DNA from: Periconia sp. R9002
Lineage: Eukaryota > Ascomycota > Dothideomycetes > Pleosporales > Periconiaceae
Length of the DNA stretch: 64,000 bases
NCBI GenBank assembly: GCA_023627715.1
Contig: JAMAHW010000040.1
Coordinates: 186,001-250,000 of the forward strand
Direction: 5' to 3'
The notes below the pieces were generated by a model. That model searched no databases. It saw nothing but the letters and a program-made list of their open reading frames with translations, and was not told the DNA's origin. A program made the position numbers and the translations under genes. How positions within the stretch are numbered: the stretch's first letter is position 1; every line of letters begins with the position of its first letter. Of this stretch, positions 1-11,280 are shown piece by piece.

Positions 1-290
1 AACATGGGGAGTGCGATTATGGGGAGGTTCCATTGCTCACTGTTTAGCTATAAGAATGCGGTTTTTGCATTGGGCTGATGTATTGCCATGGTGTCCTACC
101 TAATCTTGGTGTAATAATGATTCCGCCAGATGAGCAGGCCGATGGCGTGTCCGACAAAGGGTATCGGTATCGTTGGCGGCACCTGTTTTGGTCGGCGAGA
201 ATCAAGGGGCTTCTTGTGTCTGTAAACCAGAAGGCACACGAAGAGGACTGCTGCGCCCCACGCACTCGGAAAGAAAGAAACGAGCGCCAT
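1..290 (-). CDS. Cytochrome P450, N-terminal part (cut by window edge)
   Basis: Heme-thiolate monooxygenase; only the N-terminus is in the window. Exon 1 is 290..100, a 60-nt intron spans 99..40 (GTAGGA donor, CAG acceptor) and exon 2 runs 39 to beyond position 1. ATG at 290 gives a short N-terminus, a hydrophobic ER anchor (about residues 3-23), a basic stretch (RHKK) and the proline-rich hinge VPPTIPIPFVGHAIGLL, the usual start of microsomal fungal P450s. After splicing the frame continues as YYTKISEQWNLPII, which fits the first beta region of CYP7/CYP8-like fungal P450s. The heme-binding Cys region lies outside the window, so substrate and subfamily cannot be told. A TTG-started extension upstream exists in frame but the ATG is preferred. 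It is transcribed divergently from the arabinanase gene. Confidence 0.72.
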
Positions 291-831
291 GACTGTGACC
301 AAAACTCCGAGGACGCCGAAGGATACGCGGCAGCTACTCGAGCTCGACAAATCAAATTACGATATAGATATATACGTTAGGAGGCGTGGCGAAAATGGTA
401 GATTCTTGAACCCGGTCGCAACATTTTACCTTTTTCAAGGACGTTTCGGATCTTGAACAAGCTTATTCTAATATATGTCAGCGCGGACTGCGCCGCATGC
501 TCACAGCCAATCAAACCGGAAAGAAGTAAGGCTGGTAAATTGATCATTCAGAGAGTTCTGACTGTGTCATCTGCATAAGAAGACAAATTGTGGCGTATTA
601 CAATGTATTTGCCTGAAATGGAGCAGCATACGAGGGTTTAATTTCTACAATTACTCCCCGTAAACATTCACAGAACACCAAAAGGTCAATGCCCTCCGGA
701 TGCGGGTAGAAATTAGTTTCACATCCGTGGCTAGGTATATAGCAATTCGCACGATCTATATACTTATTGTAATACCCATCACACTTTCAAAGGCGTTGTC
801 CACTTCCACTTACTCACATCTTTTCTCAACC
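291..831. other. Intergenic, divergent promoter region P450 / arabinanase
   Basis: No convincing coding sequence. It must hold the 5' regions of both divergent genes. A TATA-like GTATATAGC lies near 735, about 95 bp before the arabinanase ATG. Confidence 0.5.
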
Positions 832-1911
832 ATGGGCTATCTTTCTAGTACACTTCTCTTCTTTGGCGCGCTAGCTACAACAACGGTTGCGATACCGGAT
901 CCTATATGTTCTGGGGTTTGCAACGGGACAATTCGTGATCCCGCAGTCCTCCGCCGCAAAGACGGGACATGGATGCGCTTCACAACAGAAGGTAATCTAC
1001 GCATCGCGACTGCACCATCCATCAAAGGACCATGGACAAGCAATAAAGGCGAAGAAGGCGCATTACTTCCAGGTGGATCAGTCATCCACATCGATGATAA
1101 GCAACGCCTCTGGGCTCCCAATGTATTCTACAAAGACGGATTATTCTACGCGCACTACTGCGTATCAGTCATCAATACCCAGAACTCCGCAATCGGTGTC
1201 GCGACCAGCGTTACGGGCGAGCCGGGCAACTGGACAGACCATGGAAGCATCGGTATCCCCGCCGATAAGCGCTGGAATAGGATCGATGCCAATCTGTTCC
1301 AAGAATGCGCAGACTGCACGCCATATCTGAATTTCGGGTCACATTGGAAACATCTGTTCCAAACCACGTTGACACCAGACCTGTTAAAATGGAGCGGGGA
1401 TGCACCGGTGCACATCGCAAGGAACAAGACATCCCCAGCTGGCTCCACCAACCACCCGTCTATAATGGAAGGCGCATTTCAGTGGTGGTTGCCCAATGTG
1501 AATGGCCATAAGTATTACTATCTTTTCTTTTCCTCGGGTGCATGCTGCAATACGCCCAAAGGAGGACTAATGCCGCCTGGTGACGAATATAAAATCATGG
1601 TATGCAGGGGCGAGGAAGTTTCGGGGCCGTTCTTCGATAAGAAGGGTAAAAACTGTCTAACTGAAGACGGTGGTTCTTTGGTTTTGGGCAGCCATGGCGA
1701 TACATTTGCGCCTGGTGGGCAAGGGCTGGCCCATGATCCAGATGTAGATCGTGTTGCATTATACTATCACTATGGTGAGTGAAGTAAGGTACGACTTGAG
1801 AAGTTTAGACTAACAGTAGTAGTCAACAAGACTGATGGAACATACAACGATTTTCGATTCGGGTTCAATTGGATCGACTTCTCCTCGGGATGGCCGAAGG
1901 TCGTCGAATAA
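832..1911 (+). CDS. abnA: GH43 arabinan endo-1,5-alpha-L-arabinosidase, secreted
   Basis: Secreted hydrolase predicted to cut alpha-1,5 links in arabinan side chains of pectin. Exons 832..1774 and 1823..1911 (intron 48 nt; an acceptor 3 nt earlier would add one Val), 343 aa, a normal length for single-domain fungal AbnA. ATG 832 is chosen over the in-frame ATG at 700 because it is followed at once by a signal peptide (about residues 1-19). GH43 landmarks: Asp36 in RDPAVL (catalytic base), WAPNVFYKDG, Asp152 in RIDANLF (pKa-tuning Asp), Glu213 in IMEGAFQWW (general acid), then GGQGLAHDP and the C-terminal FNWIDFSSGWP end supplied by exon 2. The motif-to-role assignment comes from the family. 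Its 3' end faces the AA9 gene at 2326..3122. Confidence 0.9.
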
Positions 1912-2325
1912 ACTTCAGTTTCTCTTTTCTGTTTTCTGTTTTCCGCTTTACCTGTTCTATTTTGTTCTATTCTTTTTCTGTAATATTGTTTTTTTGTGTG
2001 GGTAGGTATAGGCTTGCCTTGGGTACTGCGGTACTCTTAATTTTTACAGTACTTGTTTATTAGAAAGGTCAAAGTTCACCACAATTCATCTCATTTCGAA
2101 TGTACAATATGTTTTCGCAGCGTGTTCACTTCGCTTTGAATGGAGTCAGGATATATTTGCAAATTATCGGAAAATTAAAATCTCACATCATCACATAGTT
2201 CAGACCGTTGGCGAGATGAATACTAGCCCGTCATCCCCCTGTCGCGCTATACTTCCAAACGAAATGGTCGTAACGCAAAGCAGTCCTGGTTGGTCCAATT
2301 CAACAGCTACGTGCTTGCAACAGCA
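1912..2325. other. Intergenic between convergent genes
   Basis: Holds the 3' ends of the arabinanase (plus) and the AA9 gene (minus). T-rich after 1912. No coding sequence recognised. Confidence 0.5.
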
Positions 2326-3122
2326 CTACGGACACCGCCATACTTTCGGCCCGGGAAGAATGTAATCTTTCGGATCCTGAGTATTCGAATCCCACAAAAT
2401 CCCTTTATCGGTTTTACCGTATGCGCCGGGGAAGCTGACTAGCTCACTCTCGGCCGGTCCATCATTTCCACCCCCGGTGATTTTGACTTGCGTACAACTC
2501 GGATAGAACTGACATCTCCCCACTGTCTTGCACTCACTCAATGCCATGATCTCATGGCGTATCAAATACTCTCCATCGGGAATACATTTCGGCACCGTGA
2601 CATTCCACCAGTATTTCTGATCATGCAACTTCTGCGTCGCCCAACCATTTTCAAACCCAAACTCGTCAACTTTAATCCACACATTCCCCTCGCTTCCCGT
2701 AAAGGAACCGCAGTCAGGCTCGCACTTCGCCATGTACGTCATAATCGGTCCACTGTGCGGCCAACTTTCCCAATATATTTCAATGTTTGAGCCAGCCGTG
2801 ATGGTACCTGTGCGCGAGACACCATTGTCCGCGAGCGGGATTGCTCGTGCGTTGCAGGTAATGTCTGTGGAGACGATGTCGAGAACGGGGCCGTCATACC
2901 CGATTTGGCGGGTAATGTTGATGGCTGGAGCGGTCCAATCAGGGATCTTTACATCAGGAAACACCGTATAAATGGCCCCATCTAGCTTCAATTGTTTGAT
3001 CCAGCTACATGAGAGATTTAGTGGTGATGGTGCGCTCTGTAGCTCCGGAAACTTTACCCGTGACCTACTACTCCTGAAACAAGAAGACCGATGATGTATG
3101 GTTGCGGTTTGCGGGGATACAT
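2326..3122 (-). CDS. AA9 lytic polysaccharide monooxygenase (GH61-type), secreted
   Basis: Copper enzyme that oxidatively cleaves cellulose or related beta-glucans outside the cell. Exons 3122..3058 and 3004..2326 (53-nt intron), 247 aa. The first exon encodes a signal peptide of 20 residues ending VSGVVG, and the exon junction makes the mature N-terminus HGWIKQL, i.e. His1 of the histidine brace. The second copper His is mature His85 in WPHSGPIMTYMAKC; the axial Tyr is mature Tyr169 in CQFYPSC, preceded by the conserved Gln. GEYLIRHEIMALS and a TGGG-like end of the core also match AA9. No CBM1 or linker follows. The splice was solved by requiring His directly after the signal peptide, which both sites satisfy. 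Confidence 0.9.
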
Positions 3123-3657
3123 GATGGAAGCTTTAGTTAAAGAATTATTTGAGAATCTGATCCTGGTCTGGGATGATCCGTTAAAACAGTTATGTTGGGT
3201 TTTATATCCTGGATATATTTTGCTAATTCAAAACATACACGGGAAATGCTACACCGAGCCCTTGATTGTTTTCCCCAAATAATAGACAACTCAACGCGTT
3301 TTTCCTAAGGGCTTAGGTGGATGTTTGCGCTACATTTCCATTGTGTGTGTGTGCTGCCCAATCAATGCTATATTGTTCGTATCCGTTGTTCCACCAATGA
3401 CATCTCCAGATAAAGAAAAATAGGATGCATCGCAATGCGCTCACAATACTTTTCAGTGTGAATTGAATAGGACGGATTAGTGCAATCTACCTTGAAATTC
3501 GAGGTTCCTTGGTGTACCGCCCCGCAGTAGGTCAGTTTTAGGTACGAATATTTCACTCGAAATTGATTCCGCTATCGTAAAGTAAAGCGTCAAAATAGGA
3601 ACATGAATATCAAGTTATGTTCAAAAGATATGATTCCTGCTAACTTATTTCAGATGT
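3123..3657. other. Intergenic between tandem LPMO genes
   Basis: 5' region of the first AA9 gene and 3' region of the second, both minus. No coding sequence supported apart from the TATA-like box. Confidence 0.5.
3200..3206 (-). promoter_or_regulatory. TATA-like box of the AA9 gene
   Basis: TATAAAA on the minus strand, 78 bp upstream of the ATG at 3122. Position and sequence fit a core promoter element. Confidence 0.4.
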
Positions 3658-4819
3658 TCATTTCAAGACAACAGGCTTATCTATTACGAATCCCTCACCG
3701 GTCCATAATGGACCCCCAGGATAAGTGTAATTCTCATCAAGCTTCAAATTATTCCCCATGTCCCACGACGTGGTCATACCTTGCGCAACGTTAGTGAATC
3801 TTCAGACTACTGAGACTAGCAACGCTTACCTGGCTCCAACGGCTGGAAAATCTCGGGAATTTTAACTCCCTTTGGAAACTCCGCTTTGGACTCACTTTCC
3901 ACGTTTAATTGGGCACAGCTCGGGTACATCTGGGCCAAACTTCCGTCATCGCCAACATGTATGTACTCGTTGGTGGAACCTGACCAGATGACGTCCATAC
4001 GCATGAGGTACTGGCCGGGTGGCGTTTGTGTGGGGATTTTGAATGTAATCTATCTTCATTAGTCAATGCTACCTAGAAGATCCATTGCAAAACTTACATG
4101 AGGAGGATCGCGGCGGTACAAAGTCCAGTTTGGAGCCTGACCATACTGTGGGTTTATCAAACCTAGCGTATAGATTTTAACCCATTCTCCACTTCCGTCG
4201 TATGTGCGAATGTCTTGGCCATTTGGAACTTTAGAAAGATGAACCAGAAGTGGACCTGGATGATTGAAGTCCTTTCGATAGGGTTAGTTCGTTTTGTATA
4301 CCTAAATCAATGATATATATACCTGAACCCAACCCGGTGTAGTGTAACATGTCCCTCGGTCATCGGGACAGTTGTTGAACATGTCGTCAGTCCATTCGTA
4401 TGGCTCCGACCGTTGCTGCGCAATCTCGATCGTTTCTCCTGCCTTCACGCTCAGAACCTCCGTTTCTTGCGAATGATTCGTATTGTCACGTCCGCATCGG
4501 ACTGATTCTGGCCGATCGATGATATACGTTGGCCAGTTGTAGTAGCGATAGAGGAAATTGTTCTCGTAAAATCTCAACTCATCGTATGGTGAGGTTTTGT
4601 TGCTAGAAACATGAGTTGTAATTCATATAGGACTGGCAGACTCATCTTACCGAATGTACTGCAATGGTTTCTTCCATTCTCCATCCGTCTTAATACGAAC
4701 GAAGGTGACTATTCTCACTATTAAATGATTGTACATAATATTTTTGGAATTCTTGACATACAATGACCGTTTACAATGTGTGTAATGGCCGACAATACGG
4801 TGATTAGTAGAACAAGCAT
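3658..4819 (-). CDS. AA9-like LPMO, six exons, divergent
   Basis: Predicted secreted copper monooxygenase. Exons 4819..4762, 4717..4651, 4602..4323, 4271..4098, 4049..3830, 3779..3658 sum to 921 nt (306 aa); all junctions keep frame and have GT..AG ends. Signal peptide of 18 residues (ends HIVNG) is followed directly by mature His1 (HLRIVTF). A second His is mature His121 in FNHPGPLLVHLSKV, matching the H-x-GP motif; AQMYPSCAQLNV matches the Q-x-Y axial Tyr segment. It is longer than its neighbour and diverges from it over most of its length, with an acidic/Tyr-rich middle (about mature 30-60). AA9 is the best match by motif; a related AA family cannot be excluded. It is tandem with the AA9 gene downstream, so they may be an old duplication or a functional pair. 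Confidence 0.8.
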
Positions 4820-5586
4820 CCTGCTGGTTTTGATCTATGCCTCGATCTTACAGCGCACCAGGGTTTTTGTGTTCAACTAAAACGGATGTTCCGTATAATC
4901 AAGTCGAGATGCTGGAGAGACAACGCGAGAATATATTGCTGAAGCATTCATTTTCAGTTTACACTTTCTGGCGCTCTGCAATTGATATATAGTTCTTCGT
5001 ATTCCAGGCTACGGCCCGCTCCCTCATAAGTTAATCTATCCTATATATGAGTTCCAGCACAAACATCTAAAACATCGCCTATCAGAAGCTTATCACTCTA
5101 AAAATATATCTAAGACTTCCATTCTAAGTCAGGAGCACAGGTGCTTTAAAGCTCCGTTATATTAACCGGAACAGGCTAATACTCGTCGCGCGACTGAGCC
5201 CCACGTTATCGTGCGTAACATTTCTTTCACGCACGTAACTAGTCAGGCGTATTGCTCGATGCGCTGGGAATAAAAGCTCGATTTGTGAACGACACGCTAT
5301 TAGTAAGAGTCGTCGGCTGGCATATTGTTCGCTGTTCAGCAATGGTTATGTCTGTCTAGGAAAAAGATATGCTATGCTTATCTCTACCACATACTTGGAA
5401 ATCGATCAAATGAATGATGCGGTGCGAAACAGGGCGTCCCTTTCAATTCGCTATGTAACCCACTACGAAGTAAAAGAGTGACAAACAGACTTGCTTTCCA
5501 ACTTTCTCATACCAGCGCGAACTACCTATCTCCCAAATCTGCCCTCACTCACTGTCTCTCATGTTTCCAAGGGTAAATGAGACAAC
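4820..5586. other. Intergenic
   Basis: 5' region of the divergent LPMO and 3' flank of the small secreted protein gene. The short ORF near 5157..5342 has no start or homology I trust. Confidence 0.45.
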
Positions 5587-6032
5587 TTAGTTGCAGGTCC
5601 CAGTGAGTTGAGCAGCACGAATAAAAGGGTCAAGCGGGTTACCGCTGCCAAAGGTGCTGCAACGATGGGCAGTGGGAACTGTGATGAAATTGCCGGTAAC
5701 GTTGCAATTAGGAGTATTGTAAAGGGTCACTGCAATATTTAGCAAGTCGAAATACGATAAAGATATAGAGGTATCTTACAGGTGCAACCAACGGGAAGAA
5801 CACCGTCGAGATCGATGCGGGCGCTGTCAGTTGGTTGAGTGAGGATGGGCGAGAAAGAGAAGCACGATCCGTCCTTGGGGATGTTCGCTGTGGTAACGAC
5901 CGGACCTGTGCAAGCATCTCCATCGTAGATGTTCACAGGCACGAAGTCATTTTGGCGGGACTCGAGCGCAGGCGCAGCGTGGGTACCGACAGCGGCGAGG
6001 AAGATGGAAGCGAGAACAGCCTTGGTCTGCAT
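5587..6032 (-). CDS. Small secreted cysteine-containing protein (effector-like)
   Basis: Unrecognised family. Exons 6032..5780 and 5729..5587 with a 50-nt intron (GTAAGA donor, GCTAAAT branch-like site, CAG acceptor) give 131 aa. Residues 1-19 form a clear signal peptide (cleavage near THAAPA), followed by LESRQ, a possible Kex2-like KR/SR-type propeptide end. The mature part has six Cys, i.e. up to three disulfides, in the order DACTG, GSCFS, VGCTL, PNCNV, HRCST, GTCN. Small size, secretion and paired Cys are general traits of fungal effectors or surface proteins. No enzymatic motif is visible. A TATA-like box lies about 115 bp upstream. Confidence 0.8.
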
Positions 6033-7670
6033 GTTGACTTAGTTATTCGGTAGCTGTGGAGTAGAAGATAAATGTAAAAGCTTTGGTGGATGTTTGGACG
6101 CCTTTGTTGTGCTGGATGATGGACAAAAACCAGATCTTGGTGGGCTTTTATACCTCGAGAAACCCCAAAATCCGTTCATGCACATAGGCTCGTGATGAAG
6201 ATCGTAGAAGCTAACATACGTAAGTCTCATCCAGGAAAGTTCCAATAGAATCATGAAGCCCAGCCATTTCAGCTCGTGAGGCCGATTTAACGGTGTGACA
6301 GATGTGATAAATCGACCTATCGATTACTGTCTCACGCATTATGGAATTTTGTAATGACACTTGTGGCGTCTCTCGTATATATGCAGTGAGAGAATTCTTT
6401 TGTTTGATGACAGAAATGGTTGCCTGAACGGAGATATATGTATCTTTCTATCTTTTCACCGGATGTACCACATCTGGGGAAATTTGATAATCTTCATGAC
6501 TGAGGACCGAACGAAATTGAATTCAATGATGTCTAAACAAAGCATTCAAGCAGTGAATTGGTCTCCAATATTCAGATCCAGATCTCTATTCATGTGTTTG
6601 ACAACTGATTGCAAACGCCACATCGATGGAAATGTGGGTACCAGAGAAGTCACCAGTGGCAAAAAAAATCCTCCAAGGATGCCTAATTGATGATAGGTAA
6701 GCCGTGCACCTGACGTCTTAGTAACTTATACGTACTTTCCCCAGGTAGTTCTCAGCTGTAAGCTTATTGAGTACGTGAGATGGTAATGTTCCTTTGCACG
6801 TGGATTGCCATCGACCAATAGTCCCCAATTATGGAAAATCGCAGACATCATTGCAGTAGTAATCATAATACGATTAGTATCGGTCGAGCGAACGTATCAC
6901 AAGAAGACTTTCTCGATTGTGGCGTACACACGTGATGAAGCTGACGTAAGAGGATCTGGAATGACAGCAACCCGCGTTTGCCCTCATCCATCATCCACTA
7001 CGAATAATCAATAGCAATTGTAGCCCCCAATTATCGTCTTCGAGATTGACTGCCTAATTGTGGGGTAATATTAACTTGGAGTCACGAGAAAGTACGTAAT
7101 CTATAGTTACAAGTACACTTGGCGTATCCGTACATGTTAAGGAGTATACCAGCATGCTGGTGTCGTTTGATGCTAAGGAAGCGTACAAAAGTTAAGAGAC
7201 AACGAACGTGGGAGTGCCGACTTCTGCAGCGTCGAATCTGCACAAGCAAAGCAAACACGACAATCTTTAGGCCGACCATCCAATATCTGCAATGTTTGTG
7301 TGGACTGGGCACATGAGTTACGCCATTAACTCGGCATTCCATCTGATATTTATAATCGGTTGATTTATAGAAAGCATTGATGATAAAGAAACATCTCGCA
7401 CCCCAGCTTTCTTACCTGGGACATGTATCGATCGGTGTTAACTTCATTTACTGGAACAATAAAATTGCGATACTAACAGAATACTTGCCGCATGTAGTAT
7501 GGTGTTCGCATACCTTTGTGGACGCAACGCTGGGTAACACAGCATTCCATAGGCCGTGTCGCACAAAGAAAGCAACGATCGCGGGCGGCAAATATAATGA
7601 TCAAAGAGATTTCCCTGCATGAATAGTTTTTAATCTCCTCCTTCCCTTATTTTTGATTGCCTTCACAAAC
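6033..7670. other. Long intergenic region
   Basis: Divergent spacer between the small secreted protein gene (minus) and the DUF7924 gene (plus). Several ORFs of 60-110 codons exist on both strands but none has a family motif or consistent splice structure. A TATA-like box for the secreted protein is at 6145..6152. Confidence 0.45.
6145..6152 (-). promoter_or_regulatory. TATA-like box of the small secreted protein gene
   Basis: TATAAAAG on the minus strand, about 115 bp upstream of the ATG at 6032. Confidence 0.45.
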
Positions 7671-9017
7671 ATGGCCCGTGATGCAGGAAGCAAGCACCGC
7701 TCCCCACCCAGCACATTTAACACGGACGAAGGCGTCAGTCGCCGTGGAATATACAATATAATCGATAACGACGATTGTGATAAACGCACCGAAAGCCCTC
7801 TTCCCCCAGAGGTTTGGGACGAATTATCACAAGTCCGATTAACAAAACAAGCATTGCGGGAGTTTGATCGAAGATATCGACAAGCCCGCGAGCTTCAAAT
7901 ACCAACTCAGCGACCCGAACCTGACCAAGAGACCTACAAAGATATCAAAGCTTTTTCTAGAAAAGGCGGTCCAGATCTTACAGATTTGAGGAACGTATGT
8001 GTTGCGTGAAACCCTGGGGCCTTCCTGACTAACAGAATATTCCAGTTTCCCATGCCTGTAGCTCAATCTCCGAGCCAAGCATTGTCATCAATGTCATCAA
8101 TTGAGGTTGTTGACCACAATATCCAGAAGATAACGCGGACCGGAGTTTACGACGCGAATTTTGAGCAAGCACTGATCGACAGTTCAATTTACCCCCCTGG
8201 TTACCGCCACCCGGATGGCAGTGCAGCTGTCAAGCCAGCCAATTGGGGAGACCTAAAAAAGATGCTTACACAACGCCGAAGATCTCTGTCGTCTTCAAGA
8301 TTCCCTGAGGATGAATTTGATAAGTTCGAAGAAGATGCAGCAGAGGCAGTCACGGAACGGGAAGTCGCTAGCTGGGTGGTTCCTGTCCTCGAAGGCAGCA
8401 CTTCGGATAAGAGCAGTCGGGCGATGGAGTTGGTATTCAACAATCTTCATCCGCTCTCAGCTGTAGCATTGAAGAAGGCAAAACCAGATATTTACTACGG
8501 CTCACGGCCAGACCAAGTAGATCCGCATCTTCGAAGTGCGTTGGGAAACAAGATTGTCCCCTCAAAGCAACTAGATCGCCCTTTGCTCCCCAATTTTTTC
8601 GTCGAATTGAAAGGTAGAAAAGGAGAAACCAGAGTTATTATACGGCAAGCCTGCTTCGATGGTGCACTCGGAGCGAGAGGTATACACAGCCTTCGCTCGT
8701 ATGGAAGGCCAGATCCAGATTACGACAATAAGGCCTACACTATGACGTGTACGTTCCATACGGACATTTTGAGGCTGTACACGTGCTACATAGGTAAGCC
8801 GGGGACACAAGGAGGCCGCCCGAGCTATTATATGCACCAACTGGGGGTTTGGTGCTTGACAGCCGACTCGGATACATTTCGCCAAGGTGTTGGTGCATAT
8901 CGGAATGCGAGAGATTGGGCGAGACAGCAAAGAGACGGAGCTATTCAGCTAGCCAATCAGAAAGTTGCAGAGTCTGGAACGTCAAGTTCCGTGCGTTCGC
9001 CCAGGTCAGAGGATTAA
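7671..9017 (+). CDS. DUF7924 family protein with PD-(D/E)XK-like motif
   Basis: Fungal protein of unknown function. Exons 7671..7994 and 8046..9017 (51-nt intron), 431 aa; ATG 7671 is the first ATG in frame. Residues 1-130 are basic and probably disordered. The conserved C-terminal half has the hallmarks I associate with DUF7924: KPDIYYG, LLPNFFVELKGRKG, RQACFDGALGARG, then a beta-rich stretch and FRQGVGAYRNARDWA. Asp256, Glu295-Leu-Lys297 and Gln309 are spaced like the catalytic core of PD-(D/E)XK nucleases (D...ExK...Q), so a nuclease-like fold is a reasonable inference, not a demonstrated activity. No signal peptide. These genes are multicopy in many fungi; no partner gene is adjacent. Confidence 0.8.
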
Positions 9018-9764
9018 GTTCGTTAGTGCGGGCGTAAGGGGTGGTGGTGGGTGAAAGGGCTTCATTGTCAAATCAGCGTTCAGTCATTGAGAACACGGCA
9101 ACTGTTGATGGTATTGTGAGGAGCTTTCGAACTATAACAGACTGGCCCACCACCACGCCGTTGCTTTACAAGATTTCTGGTCTGAATGCACGAAAACGTT
9201 GCTGAAATGGAGTGACATTTCTAATAATATTCCTTTCATTTCCGCTGAACCTCGAAACATTGGACATTAGTTGGCATTTCCCCTCACGCCACCATTCTCT
9301 CTGGTCGCGGGGAAAGTATCGAGGTGGACCTACAATGGAGATAGCCTGTATGAGACAAGACGAACGCCTTTATCTTTACCTACCCCGTTGTGCCGCAGAT
9401 AGGCAAGCGTGTTCTGAGCTCTTGATTGATACCAGTCACATTGATGGCCTCATTGTGTTTGCCCTGCGTTTGCCATCTGGAAAAGTATCTATATATGCCC
9501 TCGTCCGGCTATAGGTAACCCCTGTGTCCCGAAAGGACTTTCCCATCTACTAATCTTCCCGCTAACCCGGCTCCCGTTTCCCAAGATTGATCCCTGTTGC
9601 GGTAAGCTTACGGTTTGTTTGTCGCGAACCACGCTGGTCCCGTTTTGTCGCTCCTTCCTCCTCCTCTACTACTTGGGCCGCACCAACTACTTATCCAGAC
9701 GGTACTTTACACTTTACACATAGTTGACCACCGTTGACTTCTCCCCACCTTATCCCCTCATTTC
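9018..9764. other. Intergenic
   Basis: 3' flank of the DUF7924 gene and promoter region of the RBR gene. CT-rich tracts near 9650-9760 resemble fungal promoter pyrimidine stretches. No gene seen. Confidence 0.45.
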
Positions 9765-11280
9765 ATGGACACCAAAATGGCACGAGGAGAGCCATCTGGC
9801 TGTGACGCAACACAAGACGACGAGATTGCAGCGCTTGCCTTGCAGCTGGAAGAATTGGAAGCGCACCCTGCTCGTGGTATGGAAGAGTCTGCTGCGCACG
9901 ATGTCACAGATTCTGAACTTGCATTTGCTCAGTACCGGGCCGAAGTGAAGTATCGTTACACTTTTCTCGTCGACCAACAGCTTGCATCCAGTATCGGTGC
10001 GACGGTACATGCCGACGCTGCTATGATTTCTACATTGGCGGCGGAGGAAATCCAGTGCTATGATAATCGCCAACTCGCACGAGATTTGAGAGAGGGAGTT
10101 GCGCATGAGGATACGGACGACGAGTTTGTGGATGCAGAAGAGGATGATGATGATTTCGCGTCCACAGATGAGGACGAGGGTGCAACTGCGGATGCGGATG
10201 CGAAGTCAAATTCGGAAAAAGATGAGGTCAAAGACTGGCTCAAGGTAGCCGAGGAATTTGTGTGCGCTGACCCCATGGCAGTAGTTTCTGATGATAAGTC
10301 GAACGAACAGGGTCCGTCGAAGTCGTATGCCGAACTTCAAGCAACTTTGCTGGAAAAAATTCAGCAGAAGTACACTTGCGCATCGTGTCTGGAAGATCAC
10401 TATTCAGTTCGTATCATACGTCTACCTTGCTCCGATCAGTACTGTATCGATTGCTTGAGGAACCTATTCATTCGAGCTATCACTGATGAATCTTTGTTTC
10501 CAGTGCGCTGTCATAGGCAAAACATTCCACTGGCGTTGATTGCCGAACACCTTTCTGAAGAAGAACTCTCCAACTTCGAGCGGGCCGCTATCGAATACAC
10601 AACGACAAATAGAGTTTACTGAAGTAATCTCGACTGCGGAAAGTTCATTCTGCCAGATACAATTGAATCAGAAACCGGGAAGGCCACTTGTGATGCCTGC
10701 TACCATACCACGTGCGCGCTATGCAAATCCAACTATCACGAAGAGTCAGACTGTCCGGATGATCCAGCACTACATGCGACCCTCCGAATGGCTGATGACC
10801 TTGGTTGGAAGACATGTTATAGCTGTAGGAGCATAATTTCTCTTCGTTCGGGATGCAACCATATCACGTAAGAGATCCTTGACTTGGAAGAAGATTTCGT
10901 GCAGACCTGCTGACTTGAATTGTAGATGTCGCTGCGGTGCTGAATTTTGCTACATGTGCGCTGAGCCATGGAAGGAATGCGACTGCGATCATGTCGATGA
11001 GGCCAATCTCCTAGAACGAGCTGAGGAGATTGTCGACCGCGATGCTCAAGGTGAACTAGCTCGTGAAGAGAGGCAACGTCAAATTGGACATATGGTGGCC
11101 GAACTCCAGCAATACCATGAGTGCGATCATTCGGGCCGCTTTCGACGTGTTGATGATCAAACTTGGGTAGATGGTGCATATCGCTGTGAGTTGTGTGGCG
11201 CCCGACACTGGGGCTTCATCCTGGAATGCCGCCGCTGCCATCTACGGGTTTGCCAGGACTGCCGCCGCAACCGAATTTAA
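9765..11280 (+). pseudogene. RBR (RING-IBR-RING) E3 ubiquitin ligase with internal TGA
   Basis: RBR proteins move ubiquitin from E2 via a Cys in the second RING to substrate. Exons 9765..10867 and 10926..11280 (58-nt intron) give 485 codons, but codon 286 (10620..10622) is TGA. Before it: acidic N-terminus (about residues 115-165) and RING1 starting YTCASCLEDH. After it the same frame continues with the IBR (SNLDCGKFI, CDACYHTTCALC) and Rcat (CYSCRS, GCNHITCRCGAEFCYMC), then a C-terminal CELCGARHWG / CRRNRI zinc-rich tail seen in fungal RBRs. The TGA falls where homologues have Cys in VYCSN. RING1 also has Asp in PCSDQYC where His is usual. Either a recent null, an assembly error, or a truncated RING1-only product of 285 aa. 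Confidence 0.8.

Noticed and set aside
1..290. Secondary-metabolite cluster anchored by the P450
   Set aside because: No backbone synthase, methyltransferase or cluster regulator lies nearby within the window.
10620..10622. Selenocysteine codon at the RBR TGA
   Set aside because: Ascomycetes are not known to have the Sec machinery, and I saw no SECIS-like element; mutation or assembly error is far likelier.
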